DNA from: Mumia sp. zg.B17
GTDB taxonomy: Bacteria; Actinomycetota; Actinomycetes; Propionibacteriales; Nocardioidaceae
Assembly (NCBI RefSeq): GCF_019550915.1
Contig: NZ_JAHWCI010000002.1
Coordinates: forward strand, 62,001-126,000
DNA length: 64,000 nt
Direction of reading: 5' to 3'
Shown here: piece after piece, positions 35,688-51,684 of the stretch
Position numbering within the stretch: position 1 is the first letter of the stretch
How the letters are laid out: the number at the start of each line of letters is the position of its first letter
The notes under the pieces: generated by a model
Database searches by the model: none
Told to the model about the DNA's origin: nothing
The model's input: only the letters and a program-made list of their open reading frames with translations
Program-made: the position numbers and the translations under genes

Positions 35688-36361
35688 GCAACCGACGGCC
35701 TCGGATCGCGGGGGAGCGGCGACGTCCCGCCACGCCCGGTGACGAGCACGACGAGCCGGTGGAGGGCCCCGAGCCGTCCGTCGAGGAGGGTGGTAGCGAC
35801 GCCGTCGAGGCGGCTCCCGAGGCCCGTCCACGCGCGCCGCGGACCCCACGGGCCCCGCTGTCACGACGTGCCCGGATCGTCCTCGCCACCCTGGCCGTGC
35901 TCGCCGTCGCGGCGGTGGCCTTCGCGGTCGTGGCGACGCTGGCGGTCCGCCAGACCGAGGGCGACGCCGAGGCACGGGTGGACGCCGCCGAGAAGGCCAC
36001 CTCGGCGGCGTCGTCCGCGCTCGAGTCGACGCTCAGCTATCGGCACGCGACGGTGACCGAGGACCTCGAGGCCGCCACCGAGCGGATGACCTCGGACTTC
36101 GCCAAGGAGTACGAGCAGCTGGCACCGCAGGTCGCCTCGGCGGCCAAGCAGCGCAAGATCGACGTGACGGCGACGGTGCGTGCGATCGCCCCGCTCGAGT
36201 GCGGTCAGGAGTGCTCGGACTCGCGCGTCCGCGTGCTCGCGTTCGTCGACCAGTCCCGCACGCTCGACGGGAAGCCCGGATCGCCCGCCGCGCTGTCGGT
36301 CGTGGTGAGGATGCAGAAGGTCGACGGAGACTGGCTGGTCGCGGAGATGACGACGACGTAG
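35684..36361 (+). CDS. Mce-associated membrane protein 2
   Basis: A 225-residue protein with a charged cytoplasmic N-terminus of about 62 residues, one transmembrane helix and an exported alpha/beta domain. Two Cys in PLECGQECSD may pair. Domain layout and position match a second Mas protein of the mce operon. The ATG overlaps the previous stop (ATGA). Confidence 0.8.
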   Translation: MSNRRPRIAGERRRPATPGDEHDEPVEGPEPSVEEGGSDAVEAAPEARPRAPRTPRAPLSRRARIVLATLAVLAVAAVAFAVVATLAVRQTEGDAEARVDAAEKATSAASSALESTLSYRHATVTEDLEAATERMTSDFAKEYEQLAPQVASAAKQRKIDVTATVRAIAPLECGQECSDSRVRVLAFVDQSRTLDGKPGSPAALSVVVRMQKVDGDWLVAEMTTT

Positions 36362-36375
36362 GCCCTTGCCCAGGC

Positions 36376-36401
36376 GACCTCGGTGCGGTGACCTCGGTGC
36401 G
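36376..36401. repeat. Short direct repeat between mce operon and sortase
   Basis: GACCTCGGTGCG occurs at 36376-36387 and 36390-36401 with a 2-bp spacer (period 14 bp). It lies in the 47-bp gap between the convergent Mas2 and sortase genes. There is no hairpin terminator here. Confidence 0.7.
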
Positions 36402-36408
36402 TCGGGAC

Positions 36409-37122
36409 TCAGACGTGGTGGGAGTCGACGAGTCGGCCGAAGGCGACCGACCGGTTGTCGGTGTGGAAGATCTCGGAGCACGTGGTCAGCGTGAGGATCG
36501 CTCGGGTCGGCTTCGCGCGGGACCGCTGGCTCTTGGTGCGCCGGGCCTTCTCGGGCACGGGCTGCACCACCCAGATGTCGCTGAAGTCCACGATCGTGTC
36601 GGTGCCGGACCCCTCCAGGACGTAGGTGTAGACGTGCGTCCGGGTCTCGACGACGACCTTGTCACCCGCCCGGAGGTCGGGGAAGTCCTTGAAGGGCTGC
36701 CCGTTCGTGATGCGGTGGCCGGCGACGGCGAAGTTGCCCAGCTGCCCGGGGCGCTGGGTGTCGGGGAAGTGACCGACCCCGGAGGTCAGGGCTGAGTCGT
36801 CGACGCCCTCGACCACGGGGACCTCGAAGTCGGAGCCGAACCGCGGGATCCGCATCACGGCCATCGCCTCGCCGATCCGGACGGTGTCCGTCGTGGCGTC
36901 GCCCTGGCGGTTGCCCGACCAGTCGTCGGCCAGTGCGACGGCCATCTCGCCCTGGCGCTGCTTGGCGACGATGTTGGTCCCGACGTACTTCCAGGCGAAC
37001 CATCCGCCGCCCACCACGAGGACGAGTGTCAAGAAGCCCGCGAGCAGCCGGCCGGGCCGCAGGTGGGGGGTCGGCTTCAGCTCCGGGCGCTCGCGGCGCG
37101 GCGGTGCGAGGTCGGCGGGCAC
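36409..37122 (-). CDS. Class E-type sortase
   Basis: This 237-residue membrane-anchored transpeptidase links LPxTG-type proteins to the cell wall. An N-terminal helix lies near residues 22-42. Catalytic residues are visible: His136 in AVAGHRIT, Cys215 in TLTTCSE and Arg224 in DNRSVAFGR. The TLTTC signature and length fit class E sortases. The GTG at 37122 has AGGAGG 8 nt upstream; an upstream GTG at 37167 is weaker. Class E enzymes generally prefer LAxTG, whereas the visible neighbour substrate has LPATG. Confidence 0.92.
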   Translation of the reverse strand: MPADLAPPRRERPELKPTPHLRPGRLLAGFLTLVLVVGGGWFAWKYVGTNIVAKQRQGEMAVALADDWSGNRQGDATTDTVRIGEAMAVMRIPRFGSDFEVPVVEGVDDSALTSGVGHFPDTQRPGQLGNFAVAGHRITNGQPFKDFPDLRAGDKVVVETRTHVYTYVLEGSGTDTIVDFSDIWVVQPVPEKARRTKSQRSRAKPTRAILTLTTCSEIFHTDNRSVAFGRLVDSHHV

Positions 37123-37302
37123 GGCGGGCTCCTCCTGGCGTCTCGGACCCGTGGTAACACAGATCACACCAAGGGTGACACACTGTTCGAGCAGTCGGTC
37201 GAGGACGCCGGGGGAGCAGTCCCGGAGCGCGACGCGTCCACACCGAAATGCTCGCGCTGCTTGACCTGAGCGCCGGATGCGTTCATCATCGACGGCAAAG
37301 GC

Positions 37303-37345
37303 TTGACACCCTGGGTTGAAATCTGCCCACTGTGGCGTCTAGACT
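37303..37345 (+). promoter_or_regulatory. rpoB promoter region
   Basis: TTGAAA at 37316-37321 and TAGACT at 37340-37345 form an 18-bp-spaced promoter. A perfect TTGACA at 37303-37308 just upstream may serve a second start, though its -10 (CCCACT) is poor. The leader to the TTG start is about 103 nt. The rest of the 37123-37454 gap shows nothing else I can name. Confidence 0.6.
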
Positions 37346-37454
37346 GTTTCTTTGCGCCTCCTACCTCCTGCCCACAGCCCCTTGACGGGGGCCGTTCGGC
37401 ATGGGTCCGGACGGTGCCGCAACCGGGAACTGCGAGCCTTTGGAAGGACCCCTC

Positions 37455-40925
<3,471 letters not shown>

Positions 40926-40931
40926 GTCGCC

Positions 40932-40961
40932 GGGGCGCGGCACTCTCTGAGTCCGCGCCCC
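40932..40961 (+). other. Strong hairpin in the rpoB-rpoC spacer
   Basis: GGGGCGCGG-C-ACTC-TCT-GAGT-CCGCGCCCC forms a 13-bp stem with one bulged C, only 7 nt after the rpoB stop. rpoC has no obvious promoter after it. It may be an attenuator, a processing site or a stabiliser that sets the rpoB:rpoC ratio. Confidence 0.6.
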
Positions 40962-41010
40962 GCCTCCGGCCTCGTCCACAGATTTTTCATCACGAAGGAA
41001 AGAAGACAAC

Positions 41011-44889
<3,879 letters not shown>

Positions 44890-44905
44890 TCGACGAGGTC
44901 CTGAC

Positions 44906-44941
44906 GAGGGCCCCCGGGAGCATCTGCTCCCGGGGGCCCTC
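44906..44941 (+). terminator. rpoBC terminator, 17-bp perfect hairpin
   Basis: GAGGGCCCCCGGGAGCA and TGCTCCCGGGGGCCCTC are exact inverted repeats around a 2-nt TC centre. It is among the strongest hairpins in the window. Confidence 0.88.
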
Positions 44942-45019
44942 GCACGTCGTGCACCGTTCGCCGCGTGTTCTCGGGCCCTCTCAGGATGCGTTAAGGAGCG
45001 GGTGGTTACGTCGTGCCAG

Positions 45020-46174
45020 ATGTCTACGACGCTGATGCAGCCCCGAGCAGACGCCGACAGCTCCGTCGACGCAGCGGCCCGACCGGCGGCGCGCGATCCT
45101 CTTCTCGACAACGCCCGCTACTGGGTGATGCTCCTGGTGGTCGCCGGGCACGCGTTGCAGTACCTCCTCGACGTCCCTGCCGCCCGGGGCACCTACGCCT
45201 GGATCTACGCCTTCCACATGCCCGCGTTCGTGCTCGTCTCGGGCTACGTCTCGCGACGCTACGAAGGCTCGCCCAAGCAGACGCGAGCGCTCGTCACGAC
45301 ACTCGTCGTCCCCTACATCGTCCTCAACATCGGTCTCGACGGGTTCCGCGCGGTGCTGGACGGCAAGCCCCTCGACATCAACCTGCTCGACCCGGCGTGG
45401 TCCACCTGGTTCCTCATCGCCCTGGTCGCCTGGCGACTGTCGACCCCGCTCTGGCAGGTGGTGCGGGCGCCGGTGCTGGTCGCGATCGCCGTGAGCCTGG
45501 TGGCCGGACTGTGGCAGGTGAGCAACGTCGTCTCGATCCACCGCATCCTCGGTCTGCTGCCGTTCTACGTGGCGGGGATGTACCTGCGGCCGGCGCACTT
45601 CGCGTTCCTCCGCCGTCCGCTGGTCCGTGTCGTGTCGGCGCTCGCCCTGGCCGGCACGTTCGCCTGGTGCCAGCTGCGTCACGAGGGCTGGTACGTCTCG
45701 TGGCTCTACTGGCGTGACGCCTACGCCGAGTCGCCCCTCGAGGCCGACGCCCTGGGCGGCCTGACGACGCGCGCGGGCCTGCTCGTGGTCGGGTTCGCCC
45801 TGACCGCCGCGGTCCTGTCGGTCATCCCGCGGCGCGTCGACGTCACGACCGGCCTCGGCCGCCGCACGATGAACGCGTACTTCCTCCACGGGTTCGTGAT
45901 CATCGCCCTGGCCCACGTCGGCGCGTTCGACCTTCTGGCCGAGCTGGGCCCGTACTGCGTGCCGATCGTCCTCGTCGGCGCGGCCCTCCTGGGCACCGCG
46001 CTGATGTCGGAACGCGTCGCGCGTGCCGTCGGGCCGCTGCTCGCCCCACGGATGGAGTGGGCGTTCCGCCGCCCGGCGGAACGCCCAGACGAGCCCGGCC
46101 GCTCAGCCGCGCGAGGGCGGGGCGTAGAAGAGCGCGATGTAGTTGCCGCGTCCGGCCTGGGTGAACGTCGCTGA
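45020..46174 (+). CDS. Acyltransferase family 3 membrane protein
   Basis: The product is 384 residues from ATG 45020, or 390 from GTG 45002. It is an integral membrane protein with about ten helices of the acyltransferase 3 family, which O-acetylates or acylates surface polysaccharides and lipids. The family N-terminal region is present (LLDNARYWVMLLVVAGHALQ, with the catalytic-type His), followed by FHMPAFVLVSGYVSRR. AAGGAG at 44993-44998 is too near GTG 45002 and too far from ATG 45020, so the start is uncertain. The last 70 nt overlap the convergent lipoprotein gene. Confidence 0.82.
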   Translation: MSTTLMQPRADADSSVDAAARPAARDPLLDNARYWVMLLVVAGHALQYLLDVPAARGTYAWIYAFHMPAFVLVSGYVSRRYEGSPKQTRALVTTLVVPYIVLNIGLDGFRAVLDGKPLDINLLDPAWSTWFLIALVAWRLSTPLWQVVRAPVLVAIAVSLVAGLWQVSNVVSIHRILGLLPFYVAGMYLRPAHFAFLRRPLVRVVSALALAGTFAWCQLRHEGWYVSWLYWRDAYAESPLEADALGGLTTRAGLLVVGFALTAAVLSVIPRRVDVTTGLGRRTMNAYFLHGFVIIALAHVGAFDLLAELGPYCVPIVLVGAALLGTALMSERVARAVGPLLAPRMEWAFRRPAERPDEPGRSAARGRGVEERDVVAASGLGERR

Positions 46175-47296
46175 GACGGTCGGGCCGTTCTTCGGCGTCA
46201 CGGCGCGGTAGGTGGTGCTGATCTCGGTGCGGTCCTCGATGACGTCCTGGACGGGGTCGCCGGCCGTGCTGTAGGCCAGCACATAGCTGCGTGCGATCGC
46301 GTCGGCGTTGGCGCCGCGCTCGACGAGGATGCTGGCGAAGGCGGGCCGGTCGCCCGAGAGGAGCAGCGCCGAGTCGTCGCGCAGCTTCCACTGCGGGGTG
46401 ATGAGGTCGCCGCCGGTGGCAACCGGGCGCGAGACCGGGAGCTTCGGCCACGTGCCCTCCACCTGCGGGGCCGGCGGCAGAGGCGCGGTCGTCGCCGGAA
46501 CCTTCTCCGGAGCGGGCAGGACCTGCGGCTCGCCCTCGGCCGGGGTGTCGGTCTCCTCGTCGAGCGCCGCCCACACCGGCCGCATGTCGGGGGGATCGGT
46601 GGCCACGACGGTGTACGTCATCACCGGTTTGCCCTGGGCGCCGGCGGGGGACTGCTGCGTCCGCAGGTTGCCCGGGTCGATGGTCACCGAGACCCGGACC
46701 CCGACGTCCTCGGTGGTGCGCCCTGTCACGTCGAACGAGCAGCCGGTGTAGACGCCGTCTGACGCGGTGCAGAATCGCGACCACGCGTCAGGGTCGAGCT
46801 CGAGCGCGGGCATGGCCTCGGCCACCTGGGCGAGCACGTTGCTGAACACCTCGCCGGGGTCACCGTCGATCCTCAGCAGTGCCGTCGTCGTGTCGGGCTC
46901 CGGCGGCTCCGAGAGGATCGCGAAGCTGTCGTCGGTGGGGAGCGGGTTGGGGGGCTCGGTCGGTGTCGGTGTCGTCTCGCCCTGGTTCTCGACGGCGTCG
47001 GCGGCCGCCTCGAGTGCCTGACGACGCTCAGCCTCGGCCAGGACCGGCTCGTACGCGGCGAGCAGCTCAGGGCTTCGTTGACGCACGAGCGGTCCGAGCT
47101 GGGTCGCCCCGTCGGGAACGGTGAAGGAGTAGACGATGGGCGTGCCGGAGAAGCTCTCGTGCTGGGCCACGTCCACCTTGAGGCTGGTGTGGGTGGTCGC
47201 AGAGGGGTCGGGTCGTGCCGGCGCGAGCGGGCTGCACGCGCCCAGGCCGAGGACCAGGGTCGCTGCGAGCGCAGCGGCCACTGTCGACCGGTTCAT
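46103..47296 (-). CDS. Lipoprotein of unknown function
   Basis: The 397-residue exported lipoprotein has the lipobox LGAC near residue 21 and no family I recognise. Visible features are a Thr/Pro-rich linker (PTPTEPPNPLPT), two Cys (RFCTAS and TGCSFD) that may pair, and several beta-strand patterns with Asp/Glu turns. The start has GGAGGTGG upstream. Its 3' end overlaps the acyltransferase gene by 72 nt on the other strand. It is divergent from the transhydrogenase gene. Confidence 0.8.
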   Translation of the reverse strand: MNRSTVAAALAATLVLGLGACSPLAPARPDPSATTHTSLKVDVAQHESFSGTPIVYSFTVPDGATQLGPLVRQRSPELLAAYEPVLAEAERRQALEAAADAVENQGETTPTPTEPPNPLPTDDSFAILSEPPEPDTTTALLRIDGDPGEVFSNVLAQVAEAMPALELDPDAWSRFCTASDGVYTGCSFDVTGRTTEDVGVRVSVTIDPGNLRTQQSPAGAQGKPVMTYTVVATDPPDMRPVWAALDEETDTPAEGEPQVLPAPEKVPATTAPLPPAPQVEGTWPKLPVSRPVATGGDLITPQWKLRDDSALLLSGDRPAFASILVERGANADAIARSYVLAYSTAGDPVQDVIEDRTEISTTYRAVTPKNGPTVSATFTQAGRGNYIALFYAPPSRG

Positions 47297-47437
47297 CCGT
47301 CCACCTCCAGATCAAGCCCCCGAACACCCTAGAGCAACGTGGTCAGGTGCCCGACAAGTGCCCGTGACGCCGTATTGTCATCTACGCAACACGCGTACAG
47401 ACGCGCCTGTGGGCCGTCGTGACCTTCAGGAGCCCGG

Positions 47438-48727
47438 ATGCCGTTCGCCCAGCCGACCCGTCCCGAGACTGTCTTCACCTACGGGTCCCCGAGACTGAAG
47501 ATCGGGTCCGGCGCGAGCGCGGAGCTCGGCTACGAGCTCGCGTCGCTCGGTGTGCGTCGAGCGCTGCTGGTCACCGACCGCGGCCTCGAGGCGACCGGTG
47601 TCCCCGACCGGGTCGTCGAGCAGGTCGCGGCCGACGGCGTGGAGCTGGTCGTCTACGCCGACTCGCACGTCGAGCCGACCGACGCGAGCCTCTCCGATGC
47701 GATCGACTTCGCACGCTCGCACGGTCCCTTCGACGCCGTGGTGGCCCTCGGAGGAGGCTCGAGCATCGACACCGCCAAGGCGGTCAACCTGCTCACGACC
47801 AACGACGGTGAGCTGATGGACTACATCAACGTGCCGGTGGGAGCAGGCCGGGCGCCGGCCAAGGCCCTCCTCCCGTTGATCGCGCTCCCGACGACGACCG
47901 GCACCGGGAGCGAGAGCACCACGATCTGCGTGCTCGACGTCCTGTCGCAGCACGTGAAGACGGGCATCAGCCATCCGCGGCTGAGGCCGGAGCTGGCGAT
48001 CATCGACCCCCAGCTGACGCTGTCCCAGCCGCCGGAGGTCACTGCGGCCAGCGGGATGGACATCCTCTGCCACGCGCTCGAGAGCTACACCGCACGTCCG
48101 TTCACCTCCTACGAGCGCAAGGCCGCCTCGGAGCGCGTCCCGTACTGCGGAGCGAACCCCATCTCCGACGTGTGGGCCGAGAAGTCGATGAGCCTGCTCG
48201 CGTCGTCCTTCCGCGCGGCGGTGCACGACGGCGGTGACGTCGACGCCCGCGAGCAGATGGCGCTGGCCGCGACGTTCGCAGGCATGGGGTTCGGCAACGC
48301 CGGGGTCCATATCCCGCACGCCAACGCCTACCCGATCGCCGGCCAGGTGAAGGACTTCCGTCCCTCGGGCTACCCGCAGGACGAGGCGATGGTGCCGCAC
48401 GGCATGGCGGTCTCGCTCACCGCTCCCGAGGCGTTCCGCTACACCTTCGACGCCGCGCCCGAGCGGCACGTGCGCGCGGCCGAGCTCCTCGAGCCCGGCG
48501 CCGCCCGGCCGTCCGACCTCGCCGACCTCCTGCCGCAGGTGCTCGTCCGCCTGATGCGCGACATCGGCATCCCCGCAGGCATCGGCGCCGTCGGCTTCGA
48601 CAAGGGCGACGTCCCCGCTCTCGTCGAGGGGACGATGAAGCAGCAGCGGCTCCTCGCCACCGCGCCCAAGCCGGTGGACGAGGAGGCGGTGGCGGGCATC
48701 TTCGAGCGGTCGATCAGCCTGTGGTGA
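47438..48727 (+). CDS. Hydroxyacid-oxoacid transhydrogenase (HOT; iron-containing ADH group)
   Basis: The 429-residue protein resembles the ADHFE1/HOT subgroup of group III metal-dependent alcohol dehydrogenases. Characteristic parts are LGGGSSIDTAKAVNLL, PTTTGTGSESTT, the metal-binding helix SGMDILCHALESY, the HOT-type segment CGANPISDVWAEKSM, and GNAGVHIPHANAYPIAG with metal His residues. The enzyme is known to oxidise 4-hydroxybutyrate to succinate semialdehyde while reducing 2-oxoglutarate to D-2-hydroxyglutarate. GGAG lies 6 nt before the ATG. TATTGT at 47373 is a candidate -10. It overlaps the next gene by 7 nt. Confidence 0.88.
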   Translation: MPFAQPTRPETVFTYGSPRLKIGSGASAELGYELASLGVRRALLVTDRGLEATGVPDRVVEQVAADGVELVVYADSHVEPTDASLSDAIDFARSHGPFDAVVALGGGSSIDTAKAVNLLTTNDGELMDYINVPVGAGRAPAKALLPLIALPTTTGTGSESTTICVLDVLSQHVKTGISHPRLRPELAIIDPQLTLSQPPEVTAASGMDILCHALESYTARPFTSYERKAASERVPYCGANPISDVWAEKSMSLLASSFRAAVHDGGDVDAREQMALAATFAGMGFGNAGVHIPHANAYPIAGQVKDFRPSGYPQDEAMVPHGMAVSLTAPEAFRYTFDAAPERHVRAAELLEPGAARPSDLADLLPQVLVRLMRDIGIPAGIGAVGFDKGDVPALVEGTMKQQRLLATAPKPVDEEAVAGIFERSISLW

Positions 48728-51684
48728 CGACCTCCTCGGTCGATGCGGCCACGCTCGGCCTCGACACCGCCACGGCTCTGCGTCGCGCGGGGGTCGGCGA
48801 CGTCGACGACTCCGCCCTGGCACGCGCGCTCTACAGCACCGACGCCTCGCTCTACCGTGTCGTCCCCCAGGTCGTCGTGCGGCCGCGCACCACCGACGAG
48901 GTCCTTGCGGTCGTCGACGTCGCCCGTGCGTCGGGGGTGCCGCTCACCTCGCGCGGTGCCGGAACGTCGATCGCCGGCAACGCGGTCGGCCCGGGGATCG
49001 TGATGGACTTCACGCGCCACCTCAACCGTGTCCTCGAGATCGATCGCGAGGCCCGTACGGCCCGGGTCGAGCCCGGCACCGTCCATGCCGCGCTGCAGCG
49101 GGAGGCAGCGCGGGCAGGGCTGCGCTACGGGCCCGACCCGTCCACGCACACCCGGTGCACCATCGCCGGGATGATCGGCAACAACGCGTGCGGGTCCCGC
49201 GCCCTCGCGTACGGACGCTCGGCCGACACCGTCGCCGCGCTCGACGTCGTCACGGCGAGCGGTGAGCGGCTCTCGCTCGTCCGGCCCGTGGCCGGTTCCG
49301 CCTCGAGCGGCTCCGGCTCGTCGCCGACGCTGGAAGCCCTCCGCGCCGTGGTCGGTGCCGACCTCGCGACGATCCGGACCGAGTTCGGGCGGTTCGGGCG
49401 GCAGGTGTCGGGGTACTCCATGGAGCACCTCCTGCCCGAGAACGGGTTCGACGTGGCGACCTTCCTCGCCGGCACCGAGGGCACGCTCGCCGTCACCCTC
49501 GGTGCGACCGTCGACCTGGTCTCCGATCCGCCGTACCGTGTCCTGCTGCTCCTGGGCTACCCGACGATGGCCGACGCTGCCGACGACGTGCTGGCGATCC
49601 TCCCGCACGACCCGACCGCCTGCGAGGGCCTCGACGCCCGGATCGTCGACGTCGTCCGTGCCCAGCGCGGTCCCGCGTCCGTCCCCGAGCTGCCGGCCGG
49701 CTCCGGATGGATGTTCGTCGAGCTGTCCGGAGGCTCGCCGGGCGAGCTCGAGGCGCGTGCCGCGGCCGTCGCCGCCGGTGTCGGCACCCGTTCGACGCGG
49801 CTGGTCACCGACGTCGCCGAGCAGGCCGCCCTGTGGCGCATCAGGGAGGAGGGGGCCGGCCTCGCGGCACGGTCGCTCTCACGTCCGGCCTATGCCGGCT
49901 GGGAGGACGCCGCGGTCCCGCCCGCGCGCCTGGGTGCCTATCTGCGCGAGTTCGAGGCCCTGCTGCGCCAGTACGACCTGGACGGTGTGCCGTACGGCCA
50001 CTTCGGTGACGGATGCGTCCACGTCCGCATCGACTTCCCGTTCGCCGCGCCCGAGCACGAGGGCACGAGGGTGTTCCGCGCCTTCCTGCTCGACGCCGCC
50101 GCGCTGGTCGCGCGACATGGCGGCTCGTTGTCCGGTGAGCACGGAGACGGCCGGGCTCGGTCCGAGCTCCTGCCGCTGATGTACACGCCGGAGTCGCTGT
50201 CGCTCTTCGGGCGGGTCAAGGCGGCCTTCGACCCCGACGACCTCCTCAACCCCGGTGTGCTGGTCGATCCCGCCCCGCTCGACGCCGACCTCCGCGGCAC
50301 CGGCGTCGGCCGAGTCCGCGACCGCCTCGCGCTCCGGCTCGTCCACGACGACGGCGACTTCGGCGCCGCGGTCCACCGCTGCACCGGCGTCGGCAAGTGC
50401 ATCGCCGACAACACGGCGGCGGGCGGGGTGATGTGCCCGTCGTTCGTGGCGACACGCAATGAGAAGGACTCGACCCGGGGCCGGGCGCGGGTGCTCCAGG
50501 AGATGGTCGACGGCCGGGTGGTCGACAAGGGCTGGAAGGATCCGGCGGTGCACGAGGCGCTCGACCTCTGCCTCTCCTGCAAGGGGTGTGCCAGGGACTG
50601 CCCGACCGGGATCGACATGGCGACCTACAAGGCGGAGGTGCTCCACCAGACCTACCGACGTCGTCTCCGGCCGCGCAGCCACTACGCCCTGGGCCTGCTC
50701 CCGCTCTGGGCGCGCCTGTCCTCGCCGGTGGCGAGGCTGGTGAACGCCCTGCTCCGGACCCCGGGCCTGCGGCCGCTCGCGCTGTGGCTGGCGGGCGTCG
50801 ACCCCCGGCGCAGCATCCCGCGCTTCGCCTCGACCACGCTCCGTCGCTGGAGTCGCGGGGAGGGCACGGCGACCCGGGGGAGCGATGCCGCCGCGCTGCA
50901 CGACACCTCCGGGGCGGACCGTCCTGAGGTGCTGATCTGGGCCGACTCGTTCACCAACTACTTCCACACCGCGCCCGGGCAGGCCGCTGTCCGCGTGCTC
51001 GAGGCGGCGGGCTACCGGGTCCGGCTGCTCGACAAGTCGGTGTGCTGCGGGCTCACGTGGATCTCCACCGGTCAGCTCGACGGTGCCCGCCGCAACGTCG
51101 AGCGCACGGTGGCTGCGCTGCACCCGTACGTCGCGCTCGGCACCCCCGTCGTGGGCCTCGAGCCGTCCTGCCTCGCCGTGCTGCGCTCGGACGCCGTCGA
51201 GCTGACCGACGACCCCCGCGCCGTCGAGGTGGCCGGGGGAGTGTTCACCCTCGCCGAGCTCCTCGCCCGGACCCCCGGATGGGTCGCGCCCGACCTGAGC
51301 GACGTGACGATCGTCGCGCAGCCGCACTGCCACCACGCCTCGGTTCTCGGCTGGCAGGCCGACGCGGCGCTGCTGCAGGGAGCCGGGGCTACGGTGACCC
51401 GGCTCGGGGGATGCTGCGGTCTGGCGGGCAACTTCGGGGTCGAGCGCGGTCACTACGACGTGTCGGTGGCCGTCGCGGAGCACCAGCTGCTCCCCGCCGT
51501 ACGCGAGGCGCCCGAGGGGAGCGTCGTGCTGGCGGACGGGTTCTCGTGCCGGACCCAGCTGGACGATCTCGCCGGCGTCCAGGCCCTCCACCTGGCCGAG
51601 CTGCTGGGCCGCCACCCCTCGCGCGAGGGCCGTGGTGAGGGCGCCCCCCGAACCCGTTTTGACCCCTCACGAGGCACCCGGTAG
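48721..51684 (+). CDS. FAD/Fe-S D-2-hydroxyacid dehydrogenase (YdiJ/D-2-hydroxyglutarate dehydrogenase-like)
   Basis: A 987-residue fusion with three parts. The first is an FAD-binding PCMH domain (residues 50-260, with RGAGTSIAGNAVG and GNNACGSRAL). The second is an FAD-linked oxidase C-terminal domain ending with SGEHGDGRARSELLP and LLNPGVLVDP. The third is a ferredoxin-like segment with Cys554/560/572 and CLSCKGCARDCP (Cys617/620/623/627), then two CCG domains with Cys775-776 and Cys898-899. This is the GlcD/GlcF-fused architecture of E. coli YdiJ, recently linked to D-2-hydroxyglutarate. It would pass electrons to quinone. The GTG lies within the HOT gene end. Confidence 0.88.
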   Translation: MVTTSSVDAATLGLDTATALRRAGVGDVDDSALARALYSTDASLYRVVPQVVVRPRTTDEVLAVVDVARASGVPLTSRGAGTSIAGNAVGPGIVMDFTRHLNRVLEIDREARTARVEPGTVHAALQREAARAGLRYGPDPSTHTRCTIAGMIGNNACGSRALAYGRSADTVAALDVVTASGERLSLVRPVAGSASSGSGSSPTLEALRAVVGADLATIRTEFGRFGRQVSGYSMEHLLPENGFDVATFLAGTEGTLAVTLGATVDLVSDPPYRVLLLLGYPTMADAADDVLAILPHDPTACEGLDARIVDVVRAQRGPASVPELPAGSGWMFVELSGGSPGELEARAAAVAAGVGTRSTRLVTDVAEQAALWRIREEGAGLAARSLSRPAYAGWEDAAVPPARLGAYLREFEALLRQYDLDGVPYGHFGDGCVHVRIDFPFAAPEHEGTRVFRAFLLDAAALVARHGGSLSGEHGDGRARSELLPLMYTPESLSLFGRVKAAFDPDDLLNPGVLVDPAPLDADLRGTGVGRVRDRLALRLVHDDGDFGAAVHRCTGVGKCIADNTAAGGVMCPSFVATRNEKDSTRGRARVLQEMVDGRVVDKGWKDPAVHEALDLCLSCKGCARDCPTGIDMATYKAEVLHQTYRRRLRPRSHYALGLLPLWARLSSPVARLVNALLRTPGLRPLALWLAGVDPRRSIPRFASTTLRRWSRGEGTATRGSDAAALHDTSGADRPEVLIWADSFTNYFHTAPGQAAVRVLEAAGYRVRLLDKSVCCGLTWISTGQLDGARRNVERTVAALHPYVALGTPVVGLEPSCLAVLRSDAVELTDDPRAVEVAGGVFTLAELLARTPGWVAPDLSDVTIVAQPHCHHASVLGWQADAALLQGAGATVTRLGGCCGLAGNFGVERGHYDVSVAVAEHQLLPAVREAPEGSVVLADGFSCRTQLDDLAGVQALHLAELLGRHPSREGRGEGAPRTRFDPSRGTR

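Noticed and set aside
37401-37454. ATG start 18 codons upstream of the chosen rpoB start
   Set aside because: The added residues are unlike RpoB N-termini and TTG 37455 has a well-placed GGAAGGA.
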